A stretch of DNA of 64,000 bases from assembly GCF_041949975.1 (NCBI RefSeq), contig NZ_JBHFQG010000002.1, forward strand, positions 1 to 64,000. Direction: 5' to 3'. The position numbers and the translations under genes were made by a program. The stretch comes from Alteribacillus sp041949975. Its GTDB lineage: Bacteria; Bacillota; Bacilli; Bacillales; Marinococcaceae. Each line of letters begins with the position of its first letter. Positions within the stretch are counted from its first letter, which is position 1. Positions 41,980-51,393 of the stretch are shown here, piece after piece. A model generated the notes under the pieces. It ran no database searches, was not told the DNA's origin, and was given only the letters and a program-made list of their open reading frames with translations.

Positions 41980-44193
41980 TTGGCGCAGACGCGTAAAACG
42001 ATTATTAAACGAGCTTTATTATTAATGATATGTATCTCTTTCTTTTTTATGATTTTTGCTGGACGTGTAGTATATGTTCAAGTAGCAAAAGAAGTCAAAG
42101 GCCAGGACTTACAAGCGATGGCAGCCTCACGCTGGACAACAACCCAGACACTCCACGGAGAAAGAGGGACGATATTTGACCGCAAAGGTGAAGAACTTGC
42201 AGAAGAAGTTCAATCTTATACCGCATTTGCTGTACTCGATGAAAATTATGAAGATCATGTGAAAGACCCTGAGGAAACTGCAGAAAAGCTTGCTCCGCTT
42301 ATTGAAATGGAAGTAAATGATTTGAAGGATCTTTTAACTCGGGAAGAGGTTTTTCAGGTTGAATTAGGATCGGGATCTAAATATTTAACTCTATCTGAAA
42401 AACAAGAAATTGAAGAATTAGAACTGCCAGGTATCCACTTTCGTACTGAAGAACAGAGGTACTACCCTAATCAAACGTTTGCATCTCATGTTTTAGGCTA
42501 CACGGAAAGAGATATGAGTGAAGCAAGAATGGGACTTGAAAAGGGACTCAACGAACAACTTTCTCCTACGGATGGATCTTTATCCTACCAGAGGAATGTA
42601 AAAGGCATCCCTCTTCTTGATAAACAAGAAGTTCTTAAAGAGCCGGTTGATGGAGAAGATGTTTACCTTACGATTGACTCCAACATCCAAACAGCGTTAG
42701 AACAGGCAATGACAGAGGTGGAAGAAGAATATGAGCCAAATAAAATGACTGCTATTATAGCAAGTGCTGAAACTGGAGAAATTCTTGGAATGAGCAACCG
42801 GCCTAGCTTTAATCCAAATGAGTATGAATCCATCACGAATTATACAAATTATGCAATCTCCGACCGGATTGAGCCAGGTTCTACAATGAAAATGTTTACG
42901 TTGGCAGCCGCAATGGAAGAAGGCGTTTATAACGGAGACGAAACATATGAATCCGGAACTTATGATATCGGAAGCACTACCATAGGAGATCATAATAACA
43001 GTGAGGGCTGGGGCGAAATAACATACGATGAAGGATTGGAGCGTTCATCTAACGTAGCTTTTGCAAAAATTGCTTTAGAAAAATTAAAGCCCGAGCGGCT
43101 GTATAATTACCTTGGGGCCTTTGGTTTCCGGGAGCCGACGGGAATTGATCTGCCAAACGAAGCGAACAGCAGCATTGCAGAATCAAGTAAGCTGGATGCA
43201 GCGATTACAGCATTCGGGCAAGCTACTGCGGTAACTCCTATTCAACTCGTACAAGCAGCCACAGCGATAGCGAATGACGGTAAAATGATGAGCCCTTACA
43301 TCGTTGATAAAATCTATGATTCCACTAATGAAGAATACACCTATGAAGCAGAACCAGAAAGCGCAGGAAATCCAATTAGTGAAAAAACAGCGGCAGAAGT
43401 GAGGAAAAAACTAGAGAACGTAGTCACTTCAGAAAACGGCACTGGACGGCCATTTTACATTGATGGGATTGATGTAGCCGGTAAAACGGGAACGGCCCAA
43501 ATCAGTAATCCTGATGGTGGAGGCTATATTTCCGGGCAGAACCAAAATATTTTCTCCTTTATTGGAATGGCCCCTGCAGATGATCCAAGCATCATTGTTT
43601 ACGTGGCAGTAGATCGTCCTAAGCTTGAGGGCAATGAATCTGGATCTGCCCCGGTTGCCCAAATCTTTAACTCAGTGATGAAACAAAGCTTATCATATAT
43701 GAATCTTACTCCAAAGGACGAAGTAGAAGATGAAGAAGTTTATGAAGAAGAGGGGATTGAGGCTGAATCATATGTTGATCAGTCCGTAAAAGAAGCTGTT
43801 AATAACCTCGAAGAGCTTGGATTAGAACCGCAGGTTTTAGGGGATGGCAATATGGTAGTTGAACAGTACCCCGCTGAGGGAGAACAGCTCATAATAGGGG
43901 AAAAAGTATTTTTATTAACAGATGGAGAGGTGACAATGCCTGACTTAGCAGGGTGGTCATTGCGTGATGCAAAAAGAATGAGTGATCTGCTTGGGATAAA
44001 CCTGCACCACGTTGGTTCTGGGTATGTGACAGATCAAAGTGTTGAGCCTGGAACTCCTGTACAAAAAGATGGATATGTAACAATAGAGTTAAAGACTCCT
44101 TCTCAAATTAAAGAAGAAACAGAACAACAAGAGAACGCAGAAGAGGTACCCGAAGAAGAACAAACTGAGGAAGAAATAGAGAGAAGAGATTAA
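41980..44193 (+). CDS. pbpB: Penicillin-binding protein 2B (septal transpeptidase)
   Basis: This class B PBP crosslinks septal peptidoglycan. The 737-residue protein has a short cytoplasmic end, one membrane helix (about 10-32) and the dimerisation domain with GERGTIFDR. The transpeptidase active sites are EPGSTMK (Ser about 301), RSSN and KTGTAQ. Two PASTA domains follow (about 590-710), then a very acidic Glu-rich tail. The TTG start at 41980 is chosen because AGGTGGTGAT precedes it. GTG codons at 41968 and 41971 fall inside that site. Confidence 0.95.
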   Translation: MAQTRKTIIKRALLLMICISFFFMIFAGRVVYVQVAKEVKGQDLQAMAASRWTTTQTLHGERGTIFDRKGEELAEEVQSYTAFAVLDENYEDHVKDPEETAEKLAPLIEMEVNDLKDLLTREEVFQVELGSGSKYLTLSEKQEIEELELPGIHFRTEEQRYYPNQTFASHVLGYTERDMSEARMGLEKGLNEQLSPTDGSLSYQRNVKGIPLLDKQEVLKEPVDGEDVYLTIDSNIQTALEQAMTEVEEEYEPNKMTAIIASAETGEILGMSNRPSFNPNEYESITNYTNYAISDRIEPGSTMKMFTLAAAMEEGVYNGDETYESGTYDIGSTTIGDHNNSEGWGEITYDEGLERSSNVAFAKIALEKLKPERLYNYLGAFGFREPTGIDLPNEANSSIAESSKLDAAITAFGQATAVTPIQLVQAATAIANDGKMMSPYIVDKIYDSTNEEYTYEAEPESAGNPISEKTAAEVRKKLENVVTSENGTGRPFYIDGIDVAGKTGTAQISNPDGGGYISGQNQNIFSFIGMAPADDPSIIVYVAVDRPKLEGNESGSAPVAQIFNSVMKQSLSYMNLTPKDEVEDEEVYEEEGIEAESYVDQSVKEAVNNLEELGLEPQVLGDGNMVVEQYPAEGEQLIIGEKVFLLTDGEVTMPDLAGWSLRDAKRMSDLLGINLHHVGSGYVTDQSVEPGTPVQKDGYVTIELKTPSQIKEETEQQENAEEVPEEEQTEEEIERRD

Positions 44194-44242
44194 TAGGAGC
44201 AGCAATGCTTACGAGCAGCCGTTCTGATCACAGGTAAACAAG

Positions 44243-44297
44243 CATAAGGTGTAAAGAGACAGGAAACTATCTCTTTATAATCAACCTTATGGTGGTG
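44243..44297 (+). promoter_or_regulatory. Hairpin abutting the spoVD ribosome site
   Basis: CATAAGGT (44243-44250) pairs with ACCTTATG (44284-44291), with AAAGAGA (44253-44259) and TCTCTTT (44270-44276) inside. The ribosome site GGTGGTG starts at the last paired base. Confidence 0.6.
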
Positions 44298-44305
44298 TTT
44301 CAGAC

Positions 44306-46240
44306 ATGCGCGTCTCTTTTGTAACAGTGAGAAAAAGACTCTTTTTTGTATTAATTGCAGGCGGGCTCGCTATAATGATTCTCCTTATACGTCTTGGTTA
44401 TGTTCAATTTTCTATGGGGGAATGGCTGACAGATCTGGCGGAAGATTCCTGGAGCAGAAATATTCCATTTGAAGCAGAGCGCGGAGAAATTTTAGACAGA
44501 AATGGAGAAATTCTTGCAACAAATGTAAGTGCTCCTTCAGTTTTGGCGGTTCCAAGACAAATTAAAGACCCTGAAAATGTAGCGCAGAAACTGGCAGAAG
44601 TATTGGGAGTGAGCGTGGAAAAAGCGCGTGGATGGGTGACTAAAAACGAATCGATGGTTCGTCTTAATCCGGAAGGAAGAAAAATAAGCAAAGAAAAAGC
44701 TAAAGAAGTAAGAGATCTGGAGATTGAAGGAATTTATATTGCAGAAGACAACAAACGCCACTACCCGAAAGGCAAGTATCTCTCCCACGTTCTTGGTTTT
44801 GCAGGAATTGATAATCAAGGCCTGACTGGCATAGAGCAATATTATGATGAAAAATTAAAAGGCGAGCCTGGACGAGTATCCTTTTTCTCTGATGCGAAAG
44901 GAGAGAGAATGCCAGGTATGGCTGATCAGTACGAACGTCCGGAACAGGGTGAAAATTTAAGGTTAACAATTGATTCTAGAGTTCAAACTATAATAGAAAG
45001 AGAACTCGATATAGCAGAGGCAACATATGATCCCGACGGAGCACTTGCAATTGCTATGGATCCAGATTCGGGTGAAATTTTGGGAATGAGCAGCCGCCCG
45101 GATTTTCACCCGGAAGATTACCGGGAAGTTCCTCCTGAAATCTATAACCAGAATAAGCCAGTTTGGTCGCAGTATGAACCAGGTTCCACCTTTAAAATTA
45201 TTACCCTGGCAGCTGCTTTAGAAGAAGGGAAAGTCGACCTCGAACACGATCACTTTAATGATCCTGGCTATATTGAAGTGAACGGTACGAAACTACGATG
45301 CTGGAAAAAGGGCGGCCACGGCGATCAAACCTTTTTAGAAGTTGTTCAAAACTCCTGTAACCCAGGCTTTGTTGTTATGGGAGAAAGGCTTGGAAAAGAA
45401 ACGCTTTTCGATTATATTGAAAACTTTGGCTTTGGTCAGAAAACAGGAATTGACCTGCAAGGGGAAGGAAAAGGTATATTGTTCGATGAAGAAAATGTTG
45501 GGCCGTTGGAATTAGCGACGACAGCATTTGGTCAGGGTGTTTCAGTAACCCCCCTTCAGCAGGTAACAGCAGTCTCGGCTGCCGTGAATGGTGGATACTT
45601 ATATGAGCCCCATTTAGCAAAAGAGTGGCTTGATCCTATAACCGGACAGGTGAAAGAGTCACAGCCTCCTGTTATGAAAAAAAGAGTGATTTCCGAAGAG
45701 ACCTCTGCGGAAGTTAGAAATGCTTTAGAACACGTAGTAGCAAAAGGCACAGGAAAAGGAGCCTTTGCTGACGGATACAGAGTTGGCGGGAAAACAGGTA
45801 CAGCCCAAAAAGCAGTAGGCGGGAAATATTTAGAAAACAATCATATTGTTTCTTTCATAGGATTTGCTCCAGCAGATGACCCGGAGATTGTCGTTTACAC
45901 AGCGATTGACAATCCGAAAGATACACTGCAATTCGGCGGTATTGTAGCGGCTCCAATTGTCGGGAATATTATAGAAGATAGTTTAACGGTTATGGGAGTA
46001 GAAAAAAGAAGCGACCAAATCGAAAAAGATCTAGCCTGGAATGATGACGTTCTTATGGAAATGCCGGATATGACGGGTTTAACCTTAAAAGAACTTCACG
46101 ATGCTTACTATCCTCTTAATATTGAAATGGAAGGAGAAGGGTCAGTCATTGTTTCTCAATCCCCGGAACCAGGGGAAAAAGTGAAAGAAGGAGCAACAAT
46201 CAGGCTTTATCTTGGTGACAAAACAGTTTCTTCCGATTAA
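44306..46240 (+). CDS. spoVD: Sporulation-specific penicillin-binding protein SpoVD
   Basis: SpoVD is the class B transpeptidase that works with SpoVE to build spore cortex. The 644-residue protein has one N-terminal helix, the dimerisation domain (ERGEILDRNG), active sites EPGSTFK (Ser294), QNSCN and KTGTAQ, and one C-terminal PASTA domain (about 582-640). The cysteines at LRCW and NSCNPG are typical of SpoVD and are targets of StoA/CcdA redox control in B. subtilis. The ribosome site is the weak GGTGGTG. Confidence 0.94.
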   Translation: MRVSFVTVRKRLFFVLIAGGLAIMILLIRLGYVQFSMGEWLTDLAEDSWSRNIPFEAERGEILDRNGEILATNVSAPSVLAVPRQIKDPENVAQKLAEVLGVSVEKARGWVTKNESMVRLNPEGRKISKEKAKEVRDLEIEGIYIAEDNKRHYPKGKYLSHVLGFAGIDNQGLTGIEQYYDEKLKGEPGRVSFFSDAKGERMPGMADQYERPEQGENLRLTIDSRVQTIIERELDIAEATYDPDGALAIAMDPDSGEILGMSSRPDFHPEDYREVPPEIYNQNKPVWSQYEPGSTFKIITLAAALEEGKVDLEHDHFNDPGYIEVNGTKLRCWKKGGHGDQTFLEVVQNSCNPGFVVMGERLGKETLFDYIENFGFGQKTGIDLQGEGKGILFDEENVGPLELATTAFGQGVSVTPLQQVTAVSAAVNGGYLYEPHLAKEWLDPITGQVKESQPPVMKKRVISEETSAEVRNALEHVVAKGTGKGAFADGYRVGGKTGTAQKAVGGKYLENNHIVSFIGFAPADDPEIVVYTAIDNPKDTLQFGGIVAAPIVGNIIEDSLTVMGVEKRSDQIEKDLAWNDDVLMEMPDMTGLTLKELHDAYYPLNIEMEGEGSVIVSQSPEPGEKVKEGATIRLYLGDKTVSSD

Positions 46241-46345
46241 AATAGAAAGGACGTTTATGAAAAACAGGAAACCGGCTGGTTCTATTTTAGAAACAGCCGG
46301 CCGCCTGTGCCTTTTTTCGAAATTATGTTTCAGGAGAGATTTGCT

Positions 46346-47824
46346 ATGAAAAAATTAAAAGACTTAACAAGTCATTTACTTGTAGAAGACACAAAATCAG
46401 ATGAAAACCCTTCTATTACTTCTATACATATGGACTCCCGCGAAGTGAAACATGGCGGTTTGTTTTTTTGTATTCGAGGATATACGGTAGATGGCCATCA
46501 ATTTGCTGAGCAGGCAGAAAAAAACGGAGCCAGCGCCATTGTAGCAGAAGAAAAAGTGGACGTTAGTGTGCCTGTAGTGATCGTTAAAGATACAAAGCGA
46601 GCGATGGCTATTATGGCAAATGCATTTTTTGACCATCCTACTTCAAAGTTTCGCTTGATTGGCATTACAGGGACGAACGGAAAAACAACTACCAGCCACT
46701 TAATCGAGACAATTTTGCAAGAAAACAATAATATTACTGGTTTGATAGGAACGATGTATACCAAAATTGGTACAAAGGAAGCAGAGACAAAAAACACCAC
46801 TCCAGAGTCCTTACCACTGCAAGAATTGTTTTCTCAAATGGCATCTGAAAAAGTGCAAAGCTGTGTAATGGAAGTTTCCTCCCACGCCCTAGACCTTGGA
46901 CGGGTAAGAGGGTGCGATTTTAATACGGCAGTATTTACAAATTTAACGAAAGACCATTTAGATTACCACAAAACCATGGAAGCTTATAAACAGGCCAAGG
47001 GTCTCTTGTTTGCTCAGCTTGGTAACACGTATGATGGTCAGCGTAAAACAGCCGTGCTCAATGCTGATGATCCAGCTTCGGAAGACTTTGAAAAAATGTG
47101 TGCCGTTCCGGTTCTTACATACGGGATCGAAAAAGACAGTGATATACAAGCACAAGATGTTAATATCTCACCTGCAGGTACATCTTTTACCCTTGTAACC
47201 CCGTGGGGAAGCAGAAAAATTGAGCTGTCCTTAGTCGGCCGTTTCAGTGTTTATAACGCGCTTGCAGCAGCGGCTGCTTGTTTAGCTGAAGGAGTAGCGC
47301 TCAACACAATAACGAAAGCTTTAGCTAAAGTGAGTGGAGTAGCTGGCCGCTTTGAACCTGTAGATGCTGGTCAGCCATATGCAGTTATTGTTGATTATGC
47401 TCATACTCCCGATAGCCTGGAAAACGTTTTACAGACGATCCGGGACATGGCAAATGGAAAAATTTATGTGGTGGTAGGATGTGGTGGAGATAGAGATGCC
47501 ACCAAGAGACCGGAGATGGCAAGAATTGCGGTGAAATATAGCCAGCATGCTATTTTCACATCTGACAATCCGAGAAATGAAGAGCCCCAGCAAATTCTTG
47601 ATCAAATGGTAAGCGGTGTTGATCAAGCAGACGATTACACGGTCATTTCAGACCGCAGAGAAGCGATCCGTTATGCTGTGCAGCGAGCAAACGAACAAGA
47701 TGTGATATTAATTGCAGGAAAAGGCCATGAAACTTACCAGGTGATTCATGATCAGGTTTTAGAATTCGATGATCGGAAAGAAGCAGCAAAAGCGATCATA
47801 GACATAAACAAAGGTAAACAGTAA
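46346..47824 (+). CDS. murE: UDP-MurNAc-tripeptide synthetase MurE (meso-DAP adding)
   Basis: MurE adds the third residue to the peptidoglycan stem peptide. The 492-residue Mur ligase has the ATP loop GITGTNGKTTTSHL, MEVSSHAL, FTNLTKDHLDYH and the DNPRNEEP motif that marks meso-diaminopimelate specificity. The start at 46346 follows CAGGAGAG. An upstream hairpin of CCGGCTG/CAGCCGG (about 46272-46301) lies in the spoVD-murE gap. Confidence 0.95.
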   Translation: MKKLKDLTSHLLVEDTKSDENPSITSIHMDSREVKHGGLFFCIRGYTVDGHQFAEQAEKNGASAIVAEEKVDVSVPVVIVKDTKRAMAIMANAFFDHPTSKFRLIGITGTNGKTTTSHLIETILQENNNITGLIGTMYTKIGTKEAETKNTTPESLPLQELFSQMASEKVQSCVMEVSSHALDLGRVRGCDFNTAVFTNLTKDHLDYHKTMEAYKQAKGLLFAQLGNTYDGQRKTAVLNADDPASEDFEKMCAVPVLTYGIEKDSDIQAQDVNISPAGTSFTLVTPWGSRKIELSLVGRFSVYNALAAAAACLAEGVALNTITKALAKVSGVAGRFEPVDAGQPYAVIVDYAHTPDSLENVLQTIRDMANGKIYVVVGCGGDRDATKRPEMARIAVKYSQHAIFTSDNPRNEEPQQILDQMVSGVDQADDYTVISDRREAIRYAVQRANEQDVILIAGKGHETYQVIHDQVLEFDDRKEAAKAIIDINKGKQ

Positions 47825-47840
47825 GAAAGGAGGCCATGTA

Positions 47841-48812
47841 ATGATAACTACAATATTCTTAGCACTTGTCGCAGCTTTTATACTAACCGTCATATTTTCC
47901 CCCTTGTTTATTCCGCTTTTAAAAAGGCTGAAATTTGGCCAGAGCATACGGGAAGAAGGACCTAAATCCCACATGAAAAAAGGTGGAACCCCAACAATGG
48001 GGGGAGTGATGATTTTGCTTTCCATTCTGGTTGTCACTCTTATTATACAAGCGGTAAATCTCGAATTCAGTACCGAAGCGTTTCTCCTTTTATTAGTGAC
48101 AATGGGATTTGGTCTGCTTGGATTTTTAGATGATTTTATTAAAATTACAAAAAAACGGAATCTCGGTTTAACTTCAAAACAAAAGCTGGCTGGACAGCTA
48201 ATTATTGCTTTTATTTTTTTTCTCGTATTAAATAACGGTGATTTTGATACCTCTGTTTCTGTTCCGGGAACGAGCCTGTCATTAGAGTTTGGCTGGTTCT
48301 ATGTTTTACTCGTTATTGTCATGCTTGTCGGAGCTTCGAATGCTGTCAATTTAACTGATGGCCTTGATGGTCTTCTTGCAGGAACTGGAGCCATTGCTTT
48401 TGGAGCGTTTGCTGTTCTTGCATGGAATGCAGGAATGGGTGAAGCAGCTGTGTTTGCTTCTACTGTCGTAGGTGCTGTCTTAGGTTTTTTAGTGTTTAAT
48501 GCTCATCCGGCGAAAGTCTTTATGGGAGATACAGGTTCCCTTGCCCTTGGAGGAGCGATTGCAGCACTTGCTATCCTTACAAAGCTTGAACTATTGCTGA
48601 TCTTAATTGGCGGTGTGTTTGTTGCTGAAACATTATCTGTTATTATTCAAGTGCTTTCATTTAAGTTAAGAGGCAGAAGAATTTTTAAAATGAGCCCGAT
48701 TCATCATCATTTTGAGCTGACTGGCTGGTCTGAATGGCGTGTAGTAGTTACTTTTTGGGCTGTCGGTATGGTATGCGCTGTACTCGGGATATATATTGAG
48801 GTGTGGGTATAA
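47841..48812 (+). CDS. mraY: Phospho-MurNAc-pentapeptide translocase MraY
   Basis: MraY makes lipid I on the inner face of the membrane. The 323-residue protein has ten helices with the Asp motifs FLDDFIK, NAVNLTDGLDGLLAG and FMGDTGSLALGG, and the MSPIHHHFELTGWSE motif near the end. The ribosome site AAGGAGG overlaps the end of murE. Confidence 0.97.
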   Translation: MITTIFLALVAAFILTVIFSPLFIPLLKRLKFGQSIREEGPKSHMKKGGTPTMGGVMILLSILVVTLIIQAVNLEFSTEAFLLLLVTMGFGLLGFLDDFIKITKKRNLGLTSKQKLAGQLIIAFIFFLVLNNGDFDTSVSVPGTSLSLEFGWFYVLLVIVMLVGASNAVNLTDGLDGLLAGTGAIAFGAFAVLAWNAGMGEAAVFASTVVGAVLGFLVFNAHPAKVFMGDTGSLALGGAIAALAILTKLELLLILIGGVFVAETLSVIIQVLSFKLRGRRIFKMSPIHHHFELTGWSEWRVVVTFWAVGMVCAVLGIYIEVWV

Positions 48813-50161
48813 TGAATATAAATTGGTTTCAAGGAAAAAACGTGTTGGTGATTGGTCTTGCAAAGAGCGGTATGGCTGCTGCGAAACTATTAAATAAATT
48901 AGGAGCTGCAGTAACGGTAAATGATGCAAAAGATCTTCAAGGAACACCGGAAGAACAAGAATTAGGAGAAAATGGGATAAAGCTCATATCAGGAAGCCAT
49001 CCCCTGTCCTTGTTAGATGAATCTGTCGATTATGTCGTAAAAAATCCAGGCATACGCTATGACACTCCCTTGCTGGAAAAAGCCCTTGCTCTAGAAATTC
49101 CAATAGTAACTGAAATTGAACTTGCAGATTTTGTTGCTAAAGGAGATATCCTGGCTATTACAGGGTCAAACGGAAAAACGACCACTACGACGCTTATTTA
49201 TGACATGTTGAAAAAGAGTGAGGTACCTGCCCATATAGCCGGCAACATTGGAAAAGTAGCTTGTACCGTTGCTCAAAATGTGGAGAAAGAAGATGTGATG
49301 GTGACTGAAGTTTCGAGTTTTCAATTAAAAGGCACCAAACATTTTCACCCGCGAACCGCAATACTTTTAAATATATTTGATGCTCATCTTGATTACCACG
49401 GGGGACGAGAAGATTACGAGCATTCGAAGGGAAAGATATTTGCCAATATGGGTCCTGATGATTATGCCGTTTATAACGCCGACAACAGGGCAGCAGCCAA
49501 CCTTGCTGAAAAATCAAAGGCAAAATTAGTCCCTTTTTCCGTTTCAAGAGCTATAAGCAATGGCGCCTATGTGAAAAATGAGACATTTTACTTTCAAAAT
49601 GAAGAAGTACTTCCGTTAGCAGAAGCGGTACTACCAGGTAAACATAATCAGGAAAACATGCTTGCTGCCATAGCTGCTGCAATGCTTCATGGAGCAAGTT
49701 TATCTGCAGTACGGGAAGTGCTGAGAAACTTTAAAGGAATTGAACACCGGCTGCAATATGTTGGAGAAGTATATGGCCGGAAAGTTTACAATGATTCAAA
49801 GGCCACTAATATACTGTCTACCCAAAAAGCAATTGAAGCTTTTAAAGACCCAGTTGTGTTAATTGCGGGTGGGCTTAACAGAGGAAATGGGTTCGAAGAT
49901 CTGGTTCCTTCCTTAAAAACGGTAAAAGCAGCCGTTTTCTACGGACAGACAAAAGATAAACTTAAAAAGGCAGCTATAGAGGCTGGTGTAAAAGATGTCT
50001 CCACAGTAGAAACATTAGACGAAGCTGTAGGTGAAGCGTATTCATTTTCTGACGAAAAAGATATTTTGCTGCTTTCACCTGCTTGTGCAAGCTGGGATCA
50101 ATTTAAAACATTTGAAGAACGGGGCAACCAGTTTATACATGCAGTAGGTAAACTGAAGTAA
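48812..50161 (+). CDS. murD: UDP-MurNAc-L-alanine:D-glutamate ligase MurD
   Basis: MurD adds D-glutamate to UDP-MurNAc-Ala. The 449-residue Mur ligase shows LVIGLAKSG, ITGSNGKTTTTTLIYD, NIFDAHLDYH and LSPACASWDQFKTFEERG. The ATG overlaps the mraY stop (TAATG), with GAGGTG eight bases upstream, so translation is coupled. Confidence 0.95.
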   Translation: MNINWFQGKNVLVIGLAKSGMAAAKLLNKLGAAVTVNDAKDLQGTPEEQELGENGIKLISGSHPLSLLDESVDYVVKNPGIRYDTPLLEKALALEIPIVTEIELADFVAKGDILAITGSNGKTTTTTLIYDMLKKSEVPAHIAGNIGKVACTVAQNVEKEDVMVTEVSSFQLKGTKHFHPRTAILLNIFDAHLDYHGGREDYEHSKGKIFANMGPDDYAVYNADNRAAANLAEKSKAKLVPFSVSRAISNGAYVKNETFYFQNEEVLPLAEAVLPGKHNQENMLAAIAAAMLHGASLSAVREVLRNFKGIEHRLQYVGEVYGRKVYNDSKATNILSTQKAIEAFKDPVVLIAGGLNRGNGFEDLVPSLKTVKAAVFYGQTKDKLKKAAIEAGVKDVSTVETLDEAVGEAYSFSDEKDILLLSPACASWDQFKTFEERGNQFIHAVGKLK

Positions 50162-50199
50162 ACCAAAAATAACGAGGAGTTGTCCGAGCAGATAAGCAT

Positions 50200-50259
50200 G
50201 TTCACCTCTTCTAAGCATACATTGAAAGAAGAACAGTTCAATGGATGCGAGAGGTGAAC
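50200..50259 (+). promoter_or_regulatory. Hairpin sequestering the spoVE ribosome site
   Basis: GTTCACCTCT (50200-50209) pairs perfectly with AGAGGTGAAC (50250-50259), which is the spoVE ribosome site itself. GCAT/ATGC and TTGAA/TTCAA extend the stem inside. A sigma-E -10-like CATACATT (50216-50223) lies in the loop side. A transcript starting there would lack the left arm and keep the site open. Confidence 0.75.
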
Positions 50260-50262
50260 GTA

Positions 50263-51372
50263 ATGGAAAAACGGGTACGTCCTTTAGACCCGGTACTGCT
50301 TGCAGCTGTTATAGGATTGTTGGCAGCGGGACTTTTCATGGTATATAGTGCAAGTTCTGTATGGGGCGAATTTGTCCAGGGAGATGCTTTTTACTTTTTG
50401 AAAAGGCAGCTTATTTTTGCAGGTGCTGGTGTACTAGCGATGATTTTCATTTCAAAAATCGATTATTGGTTTTGGCAGCGCTGGTCTGTTGTCATTCTGC
50501 TCATATGTTTTTTCCTGTTGGTTGCTGTACTTATCCCTGGTGTCGGTATGGTGCGGGGCGGAGCGAGAAGCTGGATTGGAGCAGGAGCTTTTTCGATACA
50601 GCCGTCTGAATTTATGAAACTCGGAATGATTATTTTTTTGTCCCATTTTTTAATGCAGCATCATAAAAGAATCACTTCCTTTAGAAAAGGGATGCTGCCT
50701 GCACTCCTATTCATTTTCACCGCTTTTGGTTTAATCATGCTTCAGCCAGACCTGGGTACTGGAACGGTAATGGCTGGAACCTGTTTTGTGTTATTATTTG
50801 TAGCTGGTGCTCGTATCCGTCATTTTATTTTTCTTGGAGCATTGGGTGTCGCGGGGTTTGCAGGGTTGATTTTGTCTGCCCCTTACCGTATTCAGCGGAT
50901 CACTTCCTTTTTAGATCCATGGTCAGACCCGCTCGGAGCTGGCTTTCAAATCATTCAGTCACTCTATGCCGTGGGCCCTGGAGGGTTGTTTGGTTTAGGA
51001 TTTGGAGACAGCCGTCAAAAATATTATTATCTTCCGGAGCCCCAAACCGATTTTATTTTTGCTATATTAGCAGAAGAAGCCGGGTTTATTGGTGCCGGTT
51101 TTGTACTGATTCTCTTTGGCATCCTGTTATGGAGGGGGATTGCAACGGCTCTCACTGCTCCTGATATGTTCGGTTCTTTTCTTGCAACCGGGGTGTGCGG
51201 GATGATATTTTTACAAGTTCTTATTAATATAGGGGTTGTTACTGGTTTATTTCCTGTAACGGGTATTACCCTTCCGTTTTTAAGTTATGGAGGGTCTTCT
51301 CTGACGCTTATGCTGGTAGCTATTGGTATACTATTAAATATAACGAGATATCGAACGAATTATCATCATTAG
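50263..51372 (+). CDS. spoVE: SEDS glycosyltransferase SpoVE
   Basis: This 369-residue SEDS-family (RodA/FtsW/SpoVE) peptidoglycan polymerase has ten helices. It carries GGARSWIGAGAFSIQPSEFMK, LQPDLGTGTVM, the catalytic Asp region PEPQTDFIFAILAEEAGF and LPFLSYGGSSL. The position between murD and murG identifies SpoVE, which works with SpoVD for the cortex and in some bacilli also in growth. The start at 50263 follows GAGAGGTGAAC. Confidence 0.92.
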   Translation: MEKRVRPLDPVLLAAVIGLLAAGLFMVYSASSVWGEFVQGDAFYFLKRQLIFAGAGVLAMIFISKIDYWFWQRWSVVILLICFFLLVAVLIPGVGMVRGGARSWIGAGAFSIQPSEFMKLGMIIFLSHFLMQHHKRITSFRKGMLPALLFIFTAFGLIMLQPDLGTGTVMAGTCFVLLFVAGARIRHFIFLGALGVAGFAGLILSAPYRIQRITSFLDPWSDPLGAGFQIIQSLYAVGPGGLFGLGFGDSRQKYYYLPEPQTDFIFAILAEEAGFIGAGFVLILFGILLWRGIATALTAPDMFGSFLATGVCGMIFLQVLINIGVVTGLFPVTGITLPFLSYGGSSLTLMLVAIGILLNITRYRTNYHH

Positions 51373-51393
51373 AAAAATGATCAGGAGGATATT

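Noticed and set aside
46272..46317. Terminator or attenuator between spoVD and murE
   Set aside because: A CCGGCTG/CAGCCGG stem exists, but the T-run is more than 10 bases away and murE must be expressed in growth, so it is noted only in the murE entry.
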